Shown here: one piece after another, positions 44,384 through 53,908 of the stretch
How positions within the stretch are numbered: position 1 is the first letter of the stretch
How the letters are laid out: each line of letters begins with the position of its first letter
Assembly: GCF_914484835.1 (NCBI RefSeq)
Contig: NZ_CAJZAR010000041.1
Span: 182-64,181 of the forward strand
DNA from: Paraburkholderia tropica
GTDB taxonomy: Bacteria; Pseudomonadota; Gammaproteobacteria; Burkholderiales; Burkholderiaceae
Reading direction: 5' to 3'
Length of the DNA: 64,000 nt
Translations under genes and position numbers: made by a program
The notes under the pieces: model-generated
Told to the model about the DNA's origin: nothing
Database searches by the model: none
The model's input: the letters and a program-made list of their open reading frames with translations, nothing else

Positions 44384-44462
44384 TTTTTCGGGCTGAACGT
44401 CGGTCCGATGCATCCGCCGCCCCGAAAGGGCGGCTTGGGCGCGGTAAAAGCGCCCCAGGTTT

Positions 44463-44510
44463 CGCCCGCGCGAGCCGAAACGGTTCGCGCGGGCGTGTTG
44501 TCGTTTGTTG
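44463..44510 (+). terminator. Hairpin with U-rich tail after grxC
   Basis: CGCCCGCGCGA (44463-44473) and TCGCGCGGGCG (44485-44495) form a long stem with additional inner pairs, followed by a T-rich stretch (TGTTGTCGTTTGTTG). A smaller hairpin (44416-44434) lies upstream. It may lower read-through into secB. Confidence 0.6.
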
Positions 44511-44604
44511 CTGCTCAGTGCGGCTGCGCCGTGCAGGCTCGCATCATTGCGAGACCTTGCGATACTGTGCAGCCGCAGTTCAATCAATCAGGAAGCCAAA
44601 CACC

Positions 44605-45072
44605 ATGTCTGACGAGAATAACCAGCCGTTCTTCAACATCCAGCGCATCTACCTCAAGGACCTGTCGCTCGAGCAGCCGAACTCGCCGGCCATCTTCCTT
44701 GAGCAGGACATGCCGTCGGTGGAAGTGGAAGTCGACGTCAAGGCCGAGCGCCTCGCGGAATCGGTGTTCGAGATTCTCGTCACCGGCACGGTCACCGCCA
44801 AGGTCAAGGACAAGGTTGCGTTCCTGATCGAAGCCAAGCAGGCCGGCATTTTCGACATCCGCAACATCCCGGCTGAACAGGTCGATCCGCTCGTCGGCAT
44901 CGCTTGCCCGACCATCCTGTTCCCGTACCTGCGCTCGAACATCGCCGACGCGATCACGCGTGCGGGCTTCCCGCCGATCCATCTCGCCGAGATCAACTTC
45001 CAGGCGCTCTACGAGCAACGCCTGCAGCAGATCGCGCAGCAGCAGGACGGCGCCAGCAACGCCACGCATTAA
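44605..45072 (+). CDS. secB: Protein-export chaperone SecB
   Basis: A 155-residue tetrameric chaperone that holds preproteins unfolded and hands them to SecA. Family features: [31 protein letters not shown] and the conserved [17 protein letters not shown] helix (quoted as [12 protein letters not shown]), ending in a flexible Gln-rich tail. The ATG at 44605 follows GGAAG. gpsA follows after 45 bases, an order found in many Proteobacteria. Confidence 0.97.
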   Translation: MSDENNQPFFNIQRIYLKDLSLEQPNSPAIFLEQDMPSVEVEVDVKAERLAESVFEILVTGTVTAKVKDKVAFLIEAKQAGIFDIRNIPAEQVDPLVGIACPTILFPYLRSNIADAITRAGFPPIHLAEINFQALYEQRLQQIAQQQDGASNATH

Positions 45073-45117
45073 TCGTTTTTTGATCGCTGATCGAACCAAC
45101 CGGTGCGGAGTATCGGA

Positions 45118-46116
45118 ATGAAAGTCGCCGTTCTCGGCGCCGGAGCGTGGGGCACCGCGCTGGCAGGGCATCTGGCCCAGGCGCATGACACGGTGTTATG
45201 GGCGCGCGATGGCGCGCTCGTCGACGCCCTGCGCAAAACGCACGAGAACGCCCGCTATCTCGCGGGCGTCTCGCTGCCTGAATCTCTTCAGTACGAAACC
45301 GATCTCGCCGCCGCGCTCGACCACGGCGCGGGCGAGGCCGATCTCGTCGTGCTCGGCACGCCCGTGGCGGGCCTGAGCGACATGCTGCGCACGATGCGCG
45401 ACCTGGGCCGCGTGCCCGCGCATTTCGTCTGGCTTTGCAAAGGCTTCGACGCCGGCTCGCAACTGATGCCGCATCAGGTCGTGGCGGCGGAATTGCCCGA
45501 GCACGCGAGCAACGGCGTGCTGTCCGGCCCGAGCTTTGCGCGCGAAGTGGCCGAGGGCTTGCCCGTCGCGCTCACGGTCGCGAGTACTTCGGCCGACTGC
45601 CGCGAGCGCACGCTCGCCGCGTTCCATCACCGCGCGATGCGCATCTATACCGGCGACGACGTCGTCGGCGTGGAAGTGGGCGGCGCGGTCAAGAACGTGC
45701 TGGCGATCGCCACCGGTATTTCCGACGGTCTCGGGCTGGGCCTGAACGCGCGCGCCGCGCTCATCACGCGCGGGCTCGCGGAAATGACCCGTCTGGGCGT
45801 CACGCTCGGCGGCCGCGCGGAAACCTTTACCGGTCTCACGGGCCTCGGCGACCTCATCCTCACCGCCACCGGCGACCTCTCGCGCAACCGCACCGTCGGC
45901 AAGCAGCTGGCGAGCGGGCGCACGCTCGACGACATTCTCGGCGCGCTCGGCCATGTGGCCGAAGGCGTGCGCTGTGCGCGCGCCGTGCTGGCGATCGCGC
46001 GCGCGCATCAGATCGACATGCCGATCACCGAGGCGGTATGCGCCGTGCTGTTCGACGGCGTGGCGCCGCGCGACGCCGTGAGCGCCCTGCTCAGGCGCGA
46101 CGCGAAGGCGGAGTAA
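45118..46116 (+). CDS. gpsA: Glycerol-3-phosphate dehydrogenase [NAD(P)+]
   Basis: A 332-residue enzyme reducing dihydroxyacetone phosphate to sn-glycerol 3-phosphate for phospholipid synthesis. The Rossmann loop is GAGAWGTAL (residues 7-15). The catalytic lysine is in [11 protein letters not shown], and [15 protein letters not shown] is conserved. The start at 45118 gives the canonical [13 protein letters not shown]-terminus and follows GCGGAG; an upstream in-frame start at 45103 is unlikely. Confidence 0.96.
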   Translation: MKVAVLGAGAWGTALAGHLAQAHDTVLWARDGALVDALRKTHENARYLAGVSLPESLQYETDLAAALDHGAGEADLVVLGTPVAGLSDMLRTMRDLGRVPAHFVWLCKGFDAGSQLMPHQVVAAELPEHASNGVLSGPSFAREVAEGLPVALTVASTSADCRERTLAAFHHRAMRIYTGDDVVGVEVGGAVKNVLAIATGISDGLGLGLNARAALITRGLAEMTRLGVTLGGRAETFTGLTGLGDLILTATGDLSRNRTVGKQLASGRTLDDILGALGHVAEGVRCARAVLAIARAHQIDMPITEAVCAVLFDGVAPRDAVSALLRRDAKAE

Positions 46117-46236
46117 TACGGATCGGCGCATGATTCATGCGCCGATTTGCGTGCGGCGCGGGGCGCGTGATGTGTTGCGCCTTCGCCTTCGCCGTGAATG
46201 CGCAACGTTGCGCGTGATCGCGCAAGGAGGACCGTC

Positions 46237-46761
46237 ATGCTCACCATCGGACATTGCACGCTGGAGGCGCGGGTCGTGGACATCACGACGCTCGCCGTCG
46301 ATGCCATCGTGAACGCCGCCAACAGTTCGCTGCTCGGCGGCGGCGGCGTGGACGGCGCGATCCACCGCGCGGCCGGCCCCGATCTGCTGCGCGAATGCGA
46401 GACGCTGCATGGCTGCCCGACCGGCGACGCCAAACTCACCGCCGGCTACCGGCTTCCCGCGAAACACGTGATTCACACCGTCGGCCCGGTCTGGAACGGC
46501 GGCGCGCGCGACGAGGCGTTTCTGCTCGCTTCGTGCTACCGGCGCTCGCTCGACGTCGCGCGAGACGCGGGCGTGACGAGCATCGCGTTTCCGGCGATCA
46601 GCTGCGGCGTGTATCGATTCCCGCCCGACGAAGCGATGACGATTGCGGTCGCAACCGTCATCGACGCCTTGCCCGCGTATCCGGCGCTCGACCGCGTGAT
46701 TTTCGCGTGCTTCGACGACGCGATGCTCGCGCGGTATGCGCGCGAATTGCGTGCTCAATAA
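46237..46761 (+). CDS. Macrodomain protein, O-acetyl-ADP-ribose deacetylase type
   Basis: A 174-residue macrodomain that binds ADP-ribose derivatives. The MacroD/YmdB-type signatures are [23 protein letters not shown] (quoted as [16 protein letters not shown]) and the HTVGPVW and [11 protein letters not shown] motifs. Such proteins remove O-acetyl-ADP-ribose or mono-ADP-ribose. ATG at 46237 has a strong AAGGAGG at 46224-46230. It is followed by the convergent trmL with only 24 bases between. Confidence 0.92.
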   Translation: MLTIGHCTLEARVVDITTLAVDAIVNAANSSLLGGGGVDGAIHRAAGPDLLRECETLHGCPTGDAKLTAGYRLPAKHVIHTVGPVWNGGARDEAFLLASCYRRSLDVARDAGVTSIAFPAISCGVYRFPPDEAMTIAVATVIDALPAYPALDRVIFACFDDAMLARYARELRAQ

Positions 46762-46784
46762 GCACGCATTCGATCGATCCGTCC

Positions 46785-47255
46785 TTATTCCCCGCCTTCG
46801 AAACCGGCCTGGCGCCACGCCTCGAACACCACCACCGCGACGGTGTTCGAGAGGTTCAGGCTGCGGTTGCCGGGCCGCATCGGCAGGCGCACGCGCTGTT
46901 CGGGCGCGAAGCGCTCCAGCACGCCGTCGGGTAGGCCGCGCGTCTCCGCGCCGAACACGAACCAGTCGCCGGGCAGGAACGCGTGATCGTGAAAGCGGCC
47001 CGAGCCGCGCGTGGTGAACGCGAACATGCGCGCCGGATCGGGCGTTTCCTTCGCGACGAACGCGTCCCAGTTGGCGTGCACGTGCATCTGCGCGTATTCG
47101 TGATAGTCGAGGCCCGCGCGGCGCATCTTCGTGTCGTCGAGCGGAAAGCCGAGCGGCTCGATCAGATGCAGTCGCGCGCCCGTGTTGGCGCACAGGCGAA
47201 TGACGTTGCCGGTGTTCGGCGGGATTTCCGGTTCGACGAGAACGACGTTGAACAT
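46785..47255 (-). CDS. trmL: tRNA (cytidine(34)-2'-O)-methyltransferase
   Basis: A 156-residue SPOUT methyltransferase that 2'-O-methylates the wobble base of tRNA-Leu isoacceptors. N-terminal MFNVVLVEPEIPPNTGN is typical, followed by FGAETRGLPDGV and the C-terminal trefoil-knot RSLNLSNTVAVVVFEAWRQ (quoted as SLNLSNTVAVV). comF lies directly upstream in the same direction, with 67 bases between. Confidence 0.94.
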   Translation of the reverse strand: MFNVVLVEPEIPPNTGNVIRLCANTGARLHLIEPLGFPLDDTKMRRAGLDYHEYAQMHVHANWDAFVAKETPDPARMFAFTTRGSGRFHDHAFLPGDWFVFGAETRGLPDGVLERFAPEQRVRLPMRPGNRSLNLSNTVAVVVFEAWRQAGFEGGE

Positions 47256-47322
47256 GATGATGAAACTCGTGAAAAGACAGTAAAAGACGATAAAAACGAT
47301 GCGGATGGCGAGCCGTGTACGC

Positions 47323-48231
47323 TCAGTCCTTCGGCGTCCGAAGCGCGACGAAATTCGTCACGCGCCGCGCGCCCGCGGCCTTGAGCGTGTGGGCGAGGGC
47401 GTCGAGCGTGGCGCCCGAGGTCATCACGTCGTCGACCACGCCGAGGTGCAGGCCGCGCAGATCGGCCCGCGTCAGTGCGAACGCGCGGCCCACGTTGCGG
47501 CGGCGCGTTTCGCGGTCGAGCTTCGATTGCGGCGCCGTGTGCAGCGTGCGGCGCAGCAGCGTGGCGCTGGCGCGCGTGCCGAGCGCGCGGGCCAGCGGCT
47601 TTGCGATCAGCCACGCCTGGTTGTAGCCGCGCTCGATCAGGCGCTCGCGCGAGAGCGGGACGGGCACGATCAGGTCGGGCGCATCCGGGTGCGAGTCGGC
47701 GTCGAGCGCGTCTTCGGCGGCGAGCGCGAGCCGCCGCGCGAATTCTTCACCCAGCGCAAGCCTCGCGCGGAACTTCAGCCCGCGCGCGAGACCGTCGAGC
47801 GGCGCGCGATAGTCGGCGAGCGCAAGCGTCGCGTCGAACGCGGGCGGGGTTTTCACGCAAGCGTCACAACAATAGCGGCCGCGTGTCCCGTCCGCCGCGT
47901 CCACCGGGTTCTTCGTGCGCCGCGCGCTCGCCAGCGGCAGCGCGCAGACCGCGCAGCGCAGCCGCGCTTCGTTCCAGTACGCGGCATCGCACCCTTCGCA
48001 GAGCACGCTGCGCACGCTGGAAGCGCCGGACACGCTGAAACTGCCTCGCGTCAAATTGCCGCATAATGGGCACGGATTGGGCAGCACGAAGTGGGCGAGC
48101 CGCGGCCAACGCGCTCGCACGCTCTGACAGACGCGCGGCAGGGCCTGAATTCGGCTCCAGACACAGGCGCGTCGCCAGGCGGGCGACTCAAGAGACGTCG
48201 AAGGGGACGTCGAAGCGGGCGGCGGCGGCAT
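47323..48231 (-). CDS. comF: ComF-family phosphoribosyltransferase-like protein
   Basis: A 302-residue protein with an N-terminal zinc-binding region (CPLCG, CEGC, CAVC, CCDAC) and a C-terminal type I PRTase domain with the PRPP motif LGVVDDVMTSGATL. ComF proteins support DNA uptake in naturally competent bacteria, but many relatives occur outside competence loci. The ATG at 48231 is chosen; upstream the frame stays open past the divergent bioC start, which is impossible for a real gene. It is divergent from bioC and upstream of trmL. Confidence 0.85.
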   Translation of the reverse strand: MPPPPASTSPSTSLESPAWRRACVWSRIQALPRVCQSVRARWPRLAHFVLPNPCPLCGNLTRGSFSVSGASSVRSVLCEGCDAAYWNEARLRCAVCALPLASARRTKNPVDAADGTRGRYCCDACVKTPPAFDATLALADYRAPLDGLARGLKFRARLALGEEFARRLALAAEDALDADSHPDAPDLIVPVPLSRERLIERGYNQAWLIAKPLARALGTRASATLLRRTLHTAPQSKLDRETRRRNVGRAFALTRADLRGLHLGVVDDVMTSGATLDALAHTLKAAGARRVTNFVALRTPKD

Positions 48232-48315
48232 CGAAGGGCGGCCCGAAGCGGGCTCGTGAACTGAAAGGATGGGAGTGAGCGAGTATACTTCGCAGACTTC
48301 GCCAATACGACCGAC

Positions 48316-49314
48316 ATGTCCCCGTCTCACCCCAGACCCGGCCGTCCAGCCTATGATCCGCGCCATGTGCAGCGGATTTTCGATCGTCGCGCGGCGGCGT
48401 TCGACGAGGTTGCGTTCCTGCCGCGTGAAATCGCGAGCCGCATGCGCGAGCGCCTCGACTACATCAAGGTGAGCCCCGCAGCCGTGCTCGACCTGGGCTG
48501 CGGCCCCGGTGACGACCTCCCGAATCTGCGCGAGCGCTTCCCCGAAGCGCCGGTATTCGGCGCCGACCTCTCGTTTGCCATGCTCGAGCGCGCCTGCGCG
48601 CACGACGCCGGCGACACCAGCTGGCGCCGCTTCCTTCCCGCCTCGATCGGCCGGGCGCTCGGCGCACGCGGTCCGCGTTTCGCGCAGGCCGATTTCGCCG
48701 AGCTGCCGTTCGCGCACGGCGCGTTCGAGCTGCTCTGGTCGAACCTCGCGCTGCACTGGCATCCGCGCCCGGACCTCGTGTTCGGCGAATGGCAGCGCGT
48801 GCTCAAGGTGAACGGTCTGCTGATGTTCAGCACGCTCGGTCCCGACACGCTCAAAGAGCTGCGCGGCGCCTATGCCGAAGTCGAGGCCGCGCACGGCGTG
48901 CCCACGCAGCCGCACGTGATCGATTTCGTCGACATGCACGATCTCGGCGACATGCTGGTCGAGAATGGCTTCGAGATTCCGGTGATGGACCAGGAGACGC
49001 TCACCGTCACCTACAAGTCGCCGGAGAAGCTGCTCGCCGATGTGCGCCGCTGGGGCGCTTATCCGTTTGGTTCGGAAGCGTTCGGCACGGAGGCGTCGGA
49101 TGCCGGGAAGCTCGCGCCGCGCCGGCTGTATCGCGCGTTGCTGGAGGCACTGGAGGCGCGCCGCCTGAAGGACGGGCCGAACGCCGGGACGATCCCGCTC
49201 ACCTTCGAGATCATCTACGGACACGCGTGGAAGGCCGTCCCGCGCACGACTGCGGAAGGGCACGGGATCGTGCGGATCGAAGATATCGGACGCGGTCCGA
49301 CAAGGAATCGCTGA
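48316..49314 (+). CDS. bioC: Malonyl-[acyl-carrier protein] O-methyltransferase BioC-like
   Basis: A 332-residue class I SAM methyltransferase. The SAM-binding motif is VLDLGCGPGDD near residue 57. The N-terminal RIFDRRAAAFDEVAFLPREI segment and the WSNLALHWHPRPDLVFGEW region are typical of the BioC family (quoted in parts), which masks malonyl-ACP to start pimelate synthesis for biotin. A biotin role is supported by sequence resemblance only; no other bio genes are adjacent. It diverges from comF, with 84 bases between starts. Confidence 0.85.
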   Translation: MSPSHPRPGRPAYDPRHVQRIFDRRAAAFDEVAFLPREIASRMRERLDYIKVSPAAVLDLGCGPGDDLPNLRERFPEAPVFGADLSFAMLERACAHDAGDTSWRRFLPASIGRALGARGPRFAQADFAELPFAHGAFELLWSNLALHWHPRPDLVFGEWQRVLKVNGLLMFSTLGPDTLKELRGAYAEVEAAHGVPTQPHVIDFVDMHDLGDMLVENGFEIPVMDQETLTVTYKSPEKLLADVRRWGAYPFGSEAFGTEASDAGKLAPRRLYRALLEALEARRLKDGPNAGTIPLTFEIIYGHAWKAVPRTTAEGHGIVRIEDIGRGPTRNR

Positions 49315-49430
49315 CGTGGTAAGGGGGCTTTCGTTATGCCTGAAATTAGCGCCTGAAAAGCCCCCGACATTTTGTTGAAAAATCGCTGGAAGTGCCGTCT
49401 GGTAAGGGTTTTAGGCAGATCGGGGCTTGC

Positions 49431-49459
49431 TTGTGAGGGCTGGGGTTCGCGCCTATAAT
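49431..49459 (+). promoter_or_regulatory. Sigma-70 promoter upstream of the DUF2244 gene
   Basis: TTGTGA (49431-49436), 17-base spacer, TATAAT (49454-49459). The -10 overlaps an ATG at 49458, which therefore cannot be the translation start of the gene it drives. Confidence 0.75.
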
Positions 49460-49577
49460 GCGTCAGCTTGCTGCACGGACAGACCCCAAATCCGACACGG
49501 CAAGTCCAGATCTCCCGCAGTTGTGTAAGGCGCAAAGCGGCGATAGTCTGAGGATGTTGCAGTGGGGGAAGCGAGCG

Positions 49578-50057
49578 ATGCAGACATCTGATCTGCTGGC
49601 GAGTTCGGCGGAGCCGGTCCTGCAAGACTGGACCATGAAGCGCAATTGTTCGGTTTCGCCCAGGCAATTCGTGTTGTTCTATGTGTCGCTGGCGCTGGTC
49701 TCCATCGCGATCGCCGTTCTGCTGTTGATCCACGGCGCCTGGCTGGTTTTGCCGTTCACTGGAATCGATCTGTTGGTAGTTGGGGGCGCCTTCGCCATCT
49801 ATGCGCGCCATGCTGTCGATTACGAACGTATCAGGCTATATCCGAACCGGCTGGTGATCGAGCAGATGAGCGCCAACGCGCTCACCCAGTTCGAATTCAA
49901 TCCCCGCTGGGTCCGGGTCGAGCCGGGCGCGACCCCACGCGATCCGGTGCGTCTCGTGTCCCGCGGCCAGGCGGTCGCTGTCGGGTTGCATCTGCCGCAG
50001 TATCGGCGTGCGCAGTTCGCGCGGGAACTGCGTGCGTGGCTTGCGCGCGCGGGTTGA
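49578..50057 (+). CDS. DUF2244 domain-containing membrane protein
   Basis: A 159-residue protein with two membrane helices (about residues 33-50 and 55-73) and a cytosolic C-terminal domain, matching DUF2244. MKRNCSVSPRQFVLFY and VDYERIRLYPNRLVIE are family features. It precedes the cytochrome oxidase genes in related genomes and may help oxidase biogenesis, but no function is established. The ATG at 49578 has the ribosome site GGGGGAAG. Upstream in-frame ATGs (49458, 49554) overlap the promoter or lack a site. Confidence 0.85.
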   Translation: MQTSDLLASSAEPVLQDWTMKRNCSVSPRQFVLFYVSLALVSIAIAVLLLIHGAWLVLPFTGIDLLVVGGAFAIYARHAVDYERIRLYPNRLVIEQMSANALTQFEFNPRWVRVEPGATPRDPVRLVSRGQAVAVGLHLPQYRRAQFARELRAWLARAG

Positions 50058-50150
50058 ATTCATGCGTGCCGCGTCGTTTTGCGAGTCGCGGCGCGAGCGC
50101 CCCAGGGCGCGACCTGATTGCGAAACCTTCCTGCGGGGTCGAGGGTTTGA

Positions 50151-51800
50151 ATGGAAATTATGGGTAAGGAAGCTATGAAAACAATCAAGCGAGCCCTTCA
50201 GGGCGTGCTCGCGTGCAGCGGACTTCTGGTCGCGGGCGCGGCACTCGCAGTCGGAGACGTTCCGGGCGGTCCAGCGGTCAACGAGATCAATCTCCAGCCG
50301 CCCGTCACGCGCATCGCAGAAGAGCTCTACAGCCTCCATACGATGATGCTGATCCTGTGCACGGTGATTTTCATCGGCGTGTTCGGCGTCATGTTCTATT
50401 CGATCTTTGCGCACCGCAAATCGAAGGGCCATCAGGCCGCGCATTTCCACGAGAGCACGACCGTCGAAATCATCTGGACGGTGGTGCCGTTCGTGATCGT
50501 CGTGCTGATGGCGCTGCCGGCGACCAAGGCCGTCGTGGCGATGAAGGACACCTCCAACGCCGACCTCACCGTGAAGGTCACCGGCTATCAGTGGAAGTGG
50601 GGCTACGACTACGTGAAGGGGCCGGGCGAGGGCATCAGCTTCCTCTCGACGCTCACCACGCCGCGCGCCGAAGTGAACGGCCACGCGCCGATCACCGACA
50701 CCTATCTGCAGGAAGTCGACAACCCGCTCGTGGTGCCGGTCAACAAGAAGATCCGCGTGATCACGACCGCCAACGACGTGGTCCACTCGTGGTACGTGCC
50801 CGCGTTCGGCGTGAAGCAGGACGCGATTCCGGGCTTCGTGCGCGACACGTGGTTCAAGGCCGAGAAGACGGGCACCTATCGCGGCTTCTGCACCGAGCTG
50901 TGCGGCAAGGAACACGCGTACATGCCGGTCGTGGTCGAAGTGCTGTCCGACGACGACTACGCGAAGTGGGTGCAGACGCAGAAGGCGAAGATGTCCGCCG
51001 CCAACGACGACCCGAACAAGACCTATACGATGGCCGAGCTCAAGGAGCGCGGCGAGAAGGTCTACGCGGCCAACTGCGCTGTGTGCCACCAGCCGACCGG
51101 CAAGGGCGCGGGCGCGTTTCCCGCGCTCGACGGCAGCAAGGTCGCGAACGGTCCGATCGCCGAGCACGTGAGCATCGTGCTGCACGGCAAGAACGCGATG
51201 CCGTCGTGGGCGCCGACGCTCAACGACGTGGAGATCGCCTCGGTCGTCACATACGAGCGCAACACGTGGGGCAACCACATGGGCGACCTCCTGCAGCCGC
51301 GTCAGGTCGCCGACGCGCGCAACGGCAAGCTGCCCGAAGGCGGCGCGACGGCCGCGGCGGGTGCCGCAGGTGCGTCGGGCGCAGCGGGCGCTTCGGGTGC
51401 GGAAGCCGCATCGGCTGCCTCGGGCGCCGATCAAGCCGCCGCGAGCGGCGCGGATCAGGCTTCGGGCGCGGCGCAAAGCAGCGCGTCGCTGCCCGCGAAC
51501 GTCTACTTCGAAGTGGGCAAGAGCACGCTGCCCGCCGACGCGAAAGACGCCATCCAGGCCGCCGCCGACTATGCGAAGGCGCACCCGGACGCGAAGTTCA
51601 CGCTCTCGGGCTACACCGACGCGAGCGGCAAGGCCGACGCGAACGCCGAACTCGCCAAGCATCGCGCGCAAGCCGTGCGCGACGCGCTGAAGGCGGCCGG
51701 TATCGCCGAAGACCACATCATCATGAAGAAGCCGGAAACCGTCACTGGCGGCGCCGATCCGAAAGAGGCGCGTCGCGTGGCGATCAGCCCGGCGGCTTGA
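50151..51800 (+). CDS. coxB: Cytochrome c oxidase subunit II fused to cytochrome c and an OmpA-like domain
   Basis: A 549-residue oxidase subunit in three parts. The subunit II core has a signal peptide, two membrane helices (about 60-85 and 105-125) and a CuA domain with the complete C-x3-C-x3-H-x2-M site in CTELCGKEHAYM plus an HSWYVP histidine. A cytochrome c domain follows with CAVCH and an axial Met in GKNAMPSW, making this caa3-like. After an Ala/Ser/Gly linker comes an OmpA-like peptidoglycan-binding domain (ANVYFEVGKSTLPADAKD, LSGYTDASG, HRAQAVRDALKAAGI). Starts at 50160 or 50175 would also fit. Confidence 0.93.
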   Translation: MEIMGKEAMKTIKRALQGVLACSGLLVAGAALAVGDVPGGPAVNEINLQPPVTRIAEELYSLHTMMLILCTVIFIGVFGVMFYSIFAHRKSKGHQAAHFHESTTVEIIWTVVPFVIVVLMALPATKAVVAMKDTSNADLTVKVTGYQWKWGYDYVKGPGEGISFLSTLTTPRAEVNGHAPITDTYLQEVDNPLVVPVNKKIRVITTANDVVHSWYVPAFGVKQDAIPGFVRDTWFKAEKTGTYRGFCTELCGKEHAYMPVVVEVLSDDDYAKWVQTQKAKMSAANDDPNKTYTMAELKERGEKVYAANCAVCHQPTGKGAGAFPALDGSKVANGPIAEHVSIVLHGKNAMPSWAPTLNDVEIASVVTYERNTWGNHMGDLLQPRQVADARNGKLPEGGATAAAGAAGASGAAGASGAEAASAASGADQAAASGADQASGAAQSSASLPANVYFEVGKSTLPADAKDAIQAAADYAKAHPDAKFTLSGYTDASGKADANAELAKHRAQAVRDALKAAGIAEDHIIMKKPETVTGGADPKEARRVAISPAA

Positions 51801-51944
51801 GCCGCGCGGCCGGCCACACGGCCGCGACGGCAAGCAGTCCATAAGAATTCAAAAGAACGCGCAGTACGCAGTACGAGCGGGCCTACGCACGCCCTGACCA
51901 AACTGCAGTAAGAGACGCAAAGCAATTCGCTTCAGGAGAGACTC

Positions 51945-53555
51945 ATGTCGAGCATCGGACACGATGTAGCGGGGCACGGCCACGTGCATGGCGACCACGC
52001 GCACGAGACGCCGCACGGCTGGCGGCGCTGGCTGCTGGCCACCAATCACAAGGACATCGGAACGCTGTATCTGCTGTTCTCGTTCGTGATGTTCCTGTCG
52101 GGCGGCGTGATGGCGCTCGGCATTCGCGCCGAGCTGTTCGAGCCCGGATTGCAGATCATGCGCCCCGAGTTCTTCAACCAGCTCACCACCATGCACGGCC
52201 TGATCATGGTGTTCGGCGCGATCATGCCGGCCTTCGTGGGCTTCGCGAACTGGATGGTGCCGCTGCAGATCGGCGCCTCGGACATGGCGTTCGCGCGCAT
52301 GAACAACTTCAGCTTCTGGCTGCTGCCGGCCGCCGCGTGTCTGCTGGTCGGCTCGTTCTTCGCGCCCGGCGGCGCGACGGCCGCGGGCTGGACGCTCTAC
52401 GCGCCGCTCTCCACGCAGATGGGCCCCGGCATGGACTTCGCGATTTTCGCGGTCCACATCATGGGCGCTTCGTCGATCATGGGCGGCATCAACATCGTCG
52501 TGACGATCCTGAACATGCGCGCGCCGGGCATGACGCTCATGAAGATGCCGATGTTCGCGTGGACGTGGCTGATCACCGCCTACCTGCTGATCGCCGTGAT
52601 GCCGGTGCTCGCGGGCGCGATCACGATGCTGCTGTTCGACCGCCACTTCGGCACGAGCTTCTTCAACGCGGCGGGCGGCGGCGACCCGGTCATGTACCAG
52701 CACATCTTCTGGTTCTTCGGCCACCCCGAGGTCTACATCATGATCTTGCCGGCGTTCGGGATCGTGTCGCAGGTGATTCCGGCGTTCTCGCGCAAGCCGC
52801 TGTTCGGCTATAGCTCGATGGTGTACGCCACGGCGTCGATCGCGATTCTCTCGTTCATGGTCTGGGCGCACCACATGTTCGCCACCGGCATGCCGGTCAC
52901 GGGCCAGCTGTTCTTCATGTACGCGACGATGCTGATCGCGGTGCCGACGGGCGTGAAGGTGTTCAACTGGGTCGCCACCATGTGGCGCGGCTCGCTGACC
53001 TTCGAAACGCCGATGCTGTGGGCCGTGGGCTTTCTGATCGTGTTCACGTTCGGCGGTCTCTCGGGCCTGATGCTCGCGATGGCGCCGCTCGACATCCAGT
53101 ATCACGGCACTTATTTCGTGGTGGCGCACTTCCACTACGTGCTGGTGGCGGGGTCCTTGTTCGCGCTGTTCTCAGGGTGGTACTACTGGTCGCCAAAATG
53201 GACCGGCTGGATGTACAACGAGATGCGCGGCAAGATCCACTTCTGGTGCTCGCTGTTCTTCTTCAACCTCGCGTTCCTGCCGATGCACTTCGTCGGCCTC
53301 GCCGGGATGCCGCGCCGCTATGCGGACTATCCGGCCCAGTTCACCGACTGGAACCAGGTGATCACGATCGGCGCATTCGGCTTCGGGCTGTCGCAGGTGT
53401 ACTTCCTGTTCTTCGTGGCGCTGCCCGTGTATCGCGGCGGCGGCGATCTGGAACCCGCCGGCGACAAGCCGTGGGACGGCGCGACCGGCCTCGAATGGAC
53501 CGTGCCGAGCCCGGCGCCGTTCCACACCTTCGAGAATCCGCCGACGGTCGAGTAA
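51945..53555 (+). CDS. ctaD: Cytochrome c oxidase subunit I
   Basis: A 536-residue catalytic subunit with 12 membrane spans, holding heme a, heme a3 and CuB. The low-spin heme His is in MHGLIMVF, the CuB and Tyr-cross-link site is in HIFWFFGHPEVYIMILP (quoted as FWFFGHPEVYIM), the second CuB histidines are in WAHHMFATG, and the final heme ligands are in VVAHFHYVL. An N-terminal His-rich stretch (VAGHGHVHGDHAHETPHG) is present. A ribosome site CAGGAGAG precedes the ATG. Confidence 0.98.
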   Translation: MSSIGHDVAGHGHVHGDHAHETPHGWRRWLLATNHKDIGTLYLLFSFVMFLSGGVMALGIRAELFEPGLQIMRPEFFNQLTTMHGLIMVFGAIMPAFVGFANWMVPLQIGASDMAFARMNNFSFWLLPAAACLLVGSFFAPGGATAAGWTLYAPLSTQMGPGMDFAIFAVHIMGASSIMGGINIVVTILNMRAPGMTLMKMPMFAWTWLITAYLLIAVMPVLAGAITMLLFDRHFGTSFFNAAGGGDPVMYQHIFWFFGHPEVYIMILPAFGIVSQVIPAFSRKPLFGYSSMVYATASIAILSFMVWAHHMFATGMPVTGQLFFMYATMLIAVPTGVKVFNWVATMWRGSLTFETPMLWAVGFLIVFTFGGLSGLMLAMAPLDIQYHGTYFVVAHFHYVLVAGSLFALFSGWYYWSPKWTGWMYNEMRGKIHFWCSLFFFNLAFLPMHFVGLAGMPRRYADYPAQFTDWNQVITIGAFGFGLSQVYFLFFVALPVYRGGGDLEPAGDKPWDGATGLEWTVPSPAPFHTFENPPTVE

Positions 53556-53680
53556 GCCGCGTCTCGCCTCCCGTGTCCGGCGCGTGCCGGGCACGACGCG
53601 AGGCGATCACGCCGATCCGCTAAACACGCCGCGGTCTTTGAGCGGTTTTCATCGCAGCACGCAACGAGGAGCGATTCACG

Positions 53681-53869
53681 ATGCGCATCACGATGACCGA
53701 GCTGGACGCGGCCAACCCTGGCGCGAGCATGACCCGCAATTCAGACAAAAGACGCACGCCCGAACAGATTCGCGCGGGCAACCGTCGGCTCGGCCTCGTG
53801 CTGCTGGCGATCGTCGCGGCCTTCTTTCTGGCCGGCGTCGTCAAGCAGGTGTATTTCGCCGGCCACTGA
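53681..53869 (+). CDS. Cytochrome oxidase small assembly protein
   Basis: A 62-residue protein with one membrane helix near its C-terminus (LGLVLLAIVAAFFLAGVV) after a basic N-terminal half. Proteins of this size and layout occur between ctaD and ctaG in Burkholderiales and are named small oxidase assembly proteins; the role is inferred from location. The start at 53681 follows GAGGAG. An alternative start within the first 20 residues is possible. Confidence 0.8.
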   Translation: MRITMTELDAANPGASMTRNSDKRRTPEQIRAGNRRLGLVLLAIVAAFFLAGVVKQVYFAGH

Positions 53870-53908
53870 CGCCGGGGCACGAGCCGTCTTACCGCAAGAG
53901 GAAGTTCG

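Noticed and set aside
47323..49263. N-terminal extension of the comF frame to 646 codons
   Set aside because: The extension runs through the whole divergent bioC gene, which has its own clear methyltransferase motif; the frame is just open by composition.
49458..49577. Longer start for the DUF2244 gene
   Set aside because: The ATG is inside the -10 hexamer of a good sigma-70 promoter, so it would not be on the transcript.
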